Positions 55,518 to 57,083 of a stretch of DNA of 57,083 bases are shown one piece after another. The notes below the pieces were generated by a model. That model saw only the letters and a program-made list of their open reading frames with translations. It searched no databases and was not told the DNA's origin. How positions within the stretch are numbered: the first letter of the stretch is position 1; every line of letters starts with the position of its first letter. Both the position numbers and the translations under genes were made by a program. The DNA lies in contig JAPLYO010000017.1 of the NCBI GenBank assembly GCA_026395555.1, positions 1 through 57,083 of the forward strand, given 5' to 3'. This stretch comes from Candidatus Peregrinibacteria bacterium. Lineage in GTDB: Bacteria > Patescibacteriota > Gracilibacteria > UBA1369 > UBA12463.

Positions 55518-57083
55518 ATGCACAACCCGCTCAAGAAACATAAACTCGGAGAAATAGCATCAACCTCGATATGCGGAAACGATATTATGAGTTCGGTATT
55601 ATACGTTTCCGGAATCGCCATCGGGGCCTCGGGAATTTATGCCCCATTTATTCTTCTCGCGATTGGGGGTGTGTTATTGCTTTACAGAGGAGTTTATCGT
55701 GAGGTTGTAGAGTCACTTCCGGTCAACGGAGGAACCTATAACGCCCTGCTCAATGGCACATCAAAAAACATCGCAGCCACAGCGGGAGTTCTCACCATTC
55801 TCTCCTATGTAGCAACATGCGTAATCTCGGGAAAAACAGCCGTAGAGTATCTCGGGACTATTATTAATATTCCTATCATTCCGGTAACGATTGCTGTTCT
55901 CATCTTCTTCGCTGCACTCGTAATCTCAGGAGTAAAAGACTCGGCAAAAGTAGCTATTGGTATCTTCTTCCTTCATCTCACAACACTCGTGGCCTTTGTG
56001 GTCCTGGGGGCCTACTATCTCTACCACAACCCAAATCAATTCCACATAAATCTTGCCCACACGCAGATTCTCACTCGTGACTACACGCTTCCTATCTTAC
56101 TCTTCCTCGGATTTTCCGCATCACTCCTTGGTGTATCCGGCTTCGAAAGCTCAGCTGACTTCATCGAGGAGCAAGAAAAAGGGGTCTTCAAAAAAACACT
56201 CACGAACATGTTGCTTGGAGTGGTTATCTTCAATCCTCTCGTAGCGCTTCTCTGTTTAGGAATTTCTGACATGTCAGAAATTGCAAAATTCTCCAACTTC
56301 CTCCTCGCAGGTGAGGCAAAGATAGTAGGTGGAGCTATCTTCCAATACATCGTCGTAATAGACGCATTCCTCGTACTCTGTGGAGGTGTTTTAACAGGCT
56401 TCATCGGAGTCTCAGGTCTTATTAATCGTATGTCGCAGGACGAGTCCCTCCCTATTTGGTTTGCCAAAAGAAACGCAAAGCGATCATATCCTCGAATCGT
56501 CATAACGTTCTTAATTCTCTGTGTCTCTATTCTCGTATCGACCGGAGGTAATCTCAAAGCTCTCGCAGGCGTCTACGCCATCAGCTTCCTCTCAGTAATG
56601 AGCATGTTCGCTATTGGTAACCTCATCCTCAAAATCACTCGACCAGATCTCCGACGTCTCTACTCATTCCCAATGGGACTCGTTATCCTCGCCTTCGCAG
56701 CAACCTTCACGGGACTTATCGGAAACATCATGATGGATATGAATAATTTATTATTCTTCACCTTCTACTTCTTCCCGGTAATGCTCATCGTTCGAGCTTA
56801 TATCTATCGCGATTATATTGTTTCTTTCTTCTATAATCACACAGCACCCGACACTCTTCTTCATAAAATATTCCGCGTCGTTTTCCGCAATGTAGTGCGA
56901 GGAACGTATATTCTCTTTATTCATCGTGCTGACAGGCTTTTCAATACACTCAAATATATCAACGCCAACGAGGCAGGCCGTCACGTAATTATTCTCCACT
57001 GCAAAGACGAGACCGACGAGGTGAATGACATCGTCTGGCACGACCTCAAAACACTCGTACCACTCATCCCAAAAGCCGGAGTA
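55518..57083 (+). CDS. APC-family amino acid permease, cut by window end
   Basis: The frame is open from ATG 55518 to the last base (522 codons) and has no stop, so the 3' end is missing. The start MHNPLKKHKLGEIASTSICGNDI leads into about 12 hydrophobic segments. The first has the Gly-rich unwound region GIAIGASGIYAPFILLAIGG, and a later one has the GFSASLLGVSGFESSADF stretch, both typical of amino acid-polyamine-organocation transporters. From about residue 470 a soluble domain starts (NEAGRHVIILHCKDETDEVND), which looks like the beginning of a USP-like regulatory tail seen in some permeases. Substrate is unknown. Confidence 0.85.
   Translation, partial: MHNPLKKHKLGEIASTSICGNDIMSSVLYVSGIAIGASGIYAPFILLAIGGVLLLYRGVYREVVESLPVNGGTYNALLNGTSKNIAATAGVLTILSYVATCVISGKTAVEYLGTIINIPIIPVTIAVLIFFAALVISGVKDSAKVAIGIFFLHLTTLVAFVVLGAYYLYHNPNQFHINLAHTQILTRDYTLPILLFLGFSASLLGVSGFESSADFIEEQEKGVFKKTLTNMLLGVVIFNPLVALLCLGISDMSEIAKFSNFLLAGEAKIVGGAIFQYIVVIDAFLVLCGGVLTGFIGVSGLINRMSQDESLPIWFAKRNAKRSYPRIVITFLILCVSILVSTGGNLKALAGVYAISFLSVMSMFAIGNLILKITRPDLRRLYSFPMGLVILAFAATFTGLIGNIMMDMNNLLFFTFYFFPVMLIVRAYIYRDYIVSFFYNHTAPDTLLHKIFRVVFRNVVRGTYILFIHRADRLFNTLKYINANEAGRHVIILHCKDETDEVNDIVWHDLKTLVPLIPKAGV

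Noticed and set aside
1-57083. UGA recoding as glycine, as in Gracilibacteria
   Set aside because: Several conserved genes end naturally at TGA (for example aroQ at 31246-31248), and glycines in conserved motifs use GGN codons.
1-57083. CRISPR arrays, transposases, integrases or phage modules
   Set aside because: No spaced direct-repeat array, DDE/tyrosine recombinase motif or structural phage protein was found. The repeats at 3745 and 24995 are in-frame coding repeats.

Overview
The window is one contiguous piece of a small, AT-rich bacterial chromosome using the standard code: several genes end at TGA, for example at 3253-3255 and 45169-45171. I see no plasmid, phage or insertion-sequence genes. 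Almost no start has a Shine-Dalgarno sequence, and at least nine genes have a -10 box 6-8 nt before the start codon, so leaderless transcription looks routine. The recurrent secreted protein types (W-rich GYAW/NIGW repeats, a Cys-rich 'CxxC' protein, DUF5679, TrmB-like regulators), together with a Gram-positive-like peptidoglycan set, suggest a Candidate Phyla Radiation (Patescibacteria) genome. The intact amino-acid and NAD pathways would fit a Peregrinibacteria-like member. That placement is inference; no rRNA gene is present to confirm it.

Layout. 0-8.5 kb: a TrmB-type regulator, small membrane and secreted proteins, a tRNA-like element, a repeat protein, a lipoprotein and a large STAND-type ATPase. 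8.6-11.2 kb: smpB, the NAD pair nadE-nadM, and an HNH protein. 11.4-19.6 kb: phosphohexomutase, a processive GT2 glycosyltransferase and three large exported proteins. 19.7-23.2 kb: an arginine-centred cluster (AstB, an AstA-like acyltransferase and a tandem SpeD-like pyruvoyl decarboxylase), followed by argS. 25.4-28.2 kb: a YbaK-type deacylase and topA. 28.8-37.3 kb: an eight-gene aromatic amino acid operon (aroA-aroK fusion, aroQ, aroG-type DAHP synthase, aroB, aroC, pheA-type dehydratase, tyrA-chorismate mutase fusion, aminotransferase) behind a short leader ORF and a terminator. 37.4-41.9 kb: HU, a non-coding array of TGATA palindromes, pheS and pheT. 42-51.5 kb: cell-envelope genes (PBP4, two O-antigen-ligase-like proteins, PBP1A, a lipoprotein), a HisB-like phosphatase and a DUF5679 zinc ribbon. 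51.6-57.1 kb: an RdgB/HAM1 NTPase, a sigma-like membrane protein, a Dus enzyme and an amino acid permease cut by the window end.

The most notable find is a 20-codon leader peptide at 28840-28902 whose middle reads FGYYFWNF. It is followed by mutually exclusive antiterminator and terminator hairpins directly ahead of the aromatic operon. This is a classical ribosome-mediated attenuator apparently sensing all three aromatic amino acids. Other strong leads are the arginine/SpeD cluster, the alanine-type tRNA-like element with a facing small transcript that is antisense to its anticodon arm, and the palindrome array before pheS.
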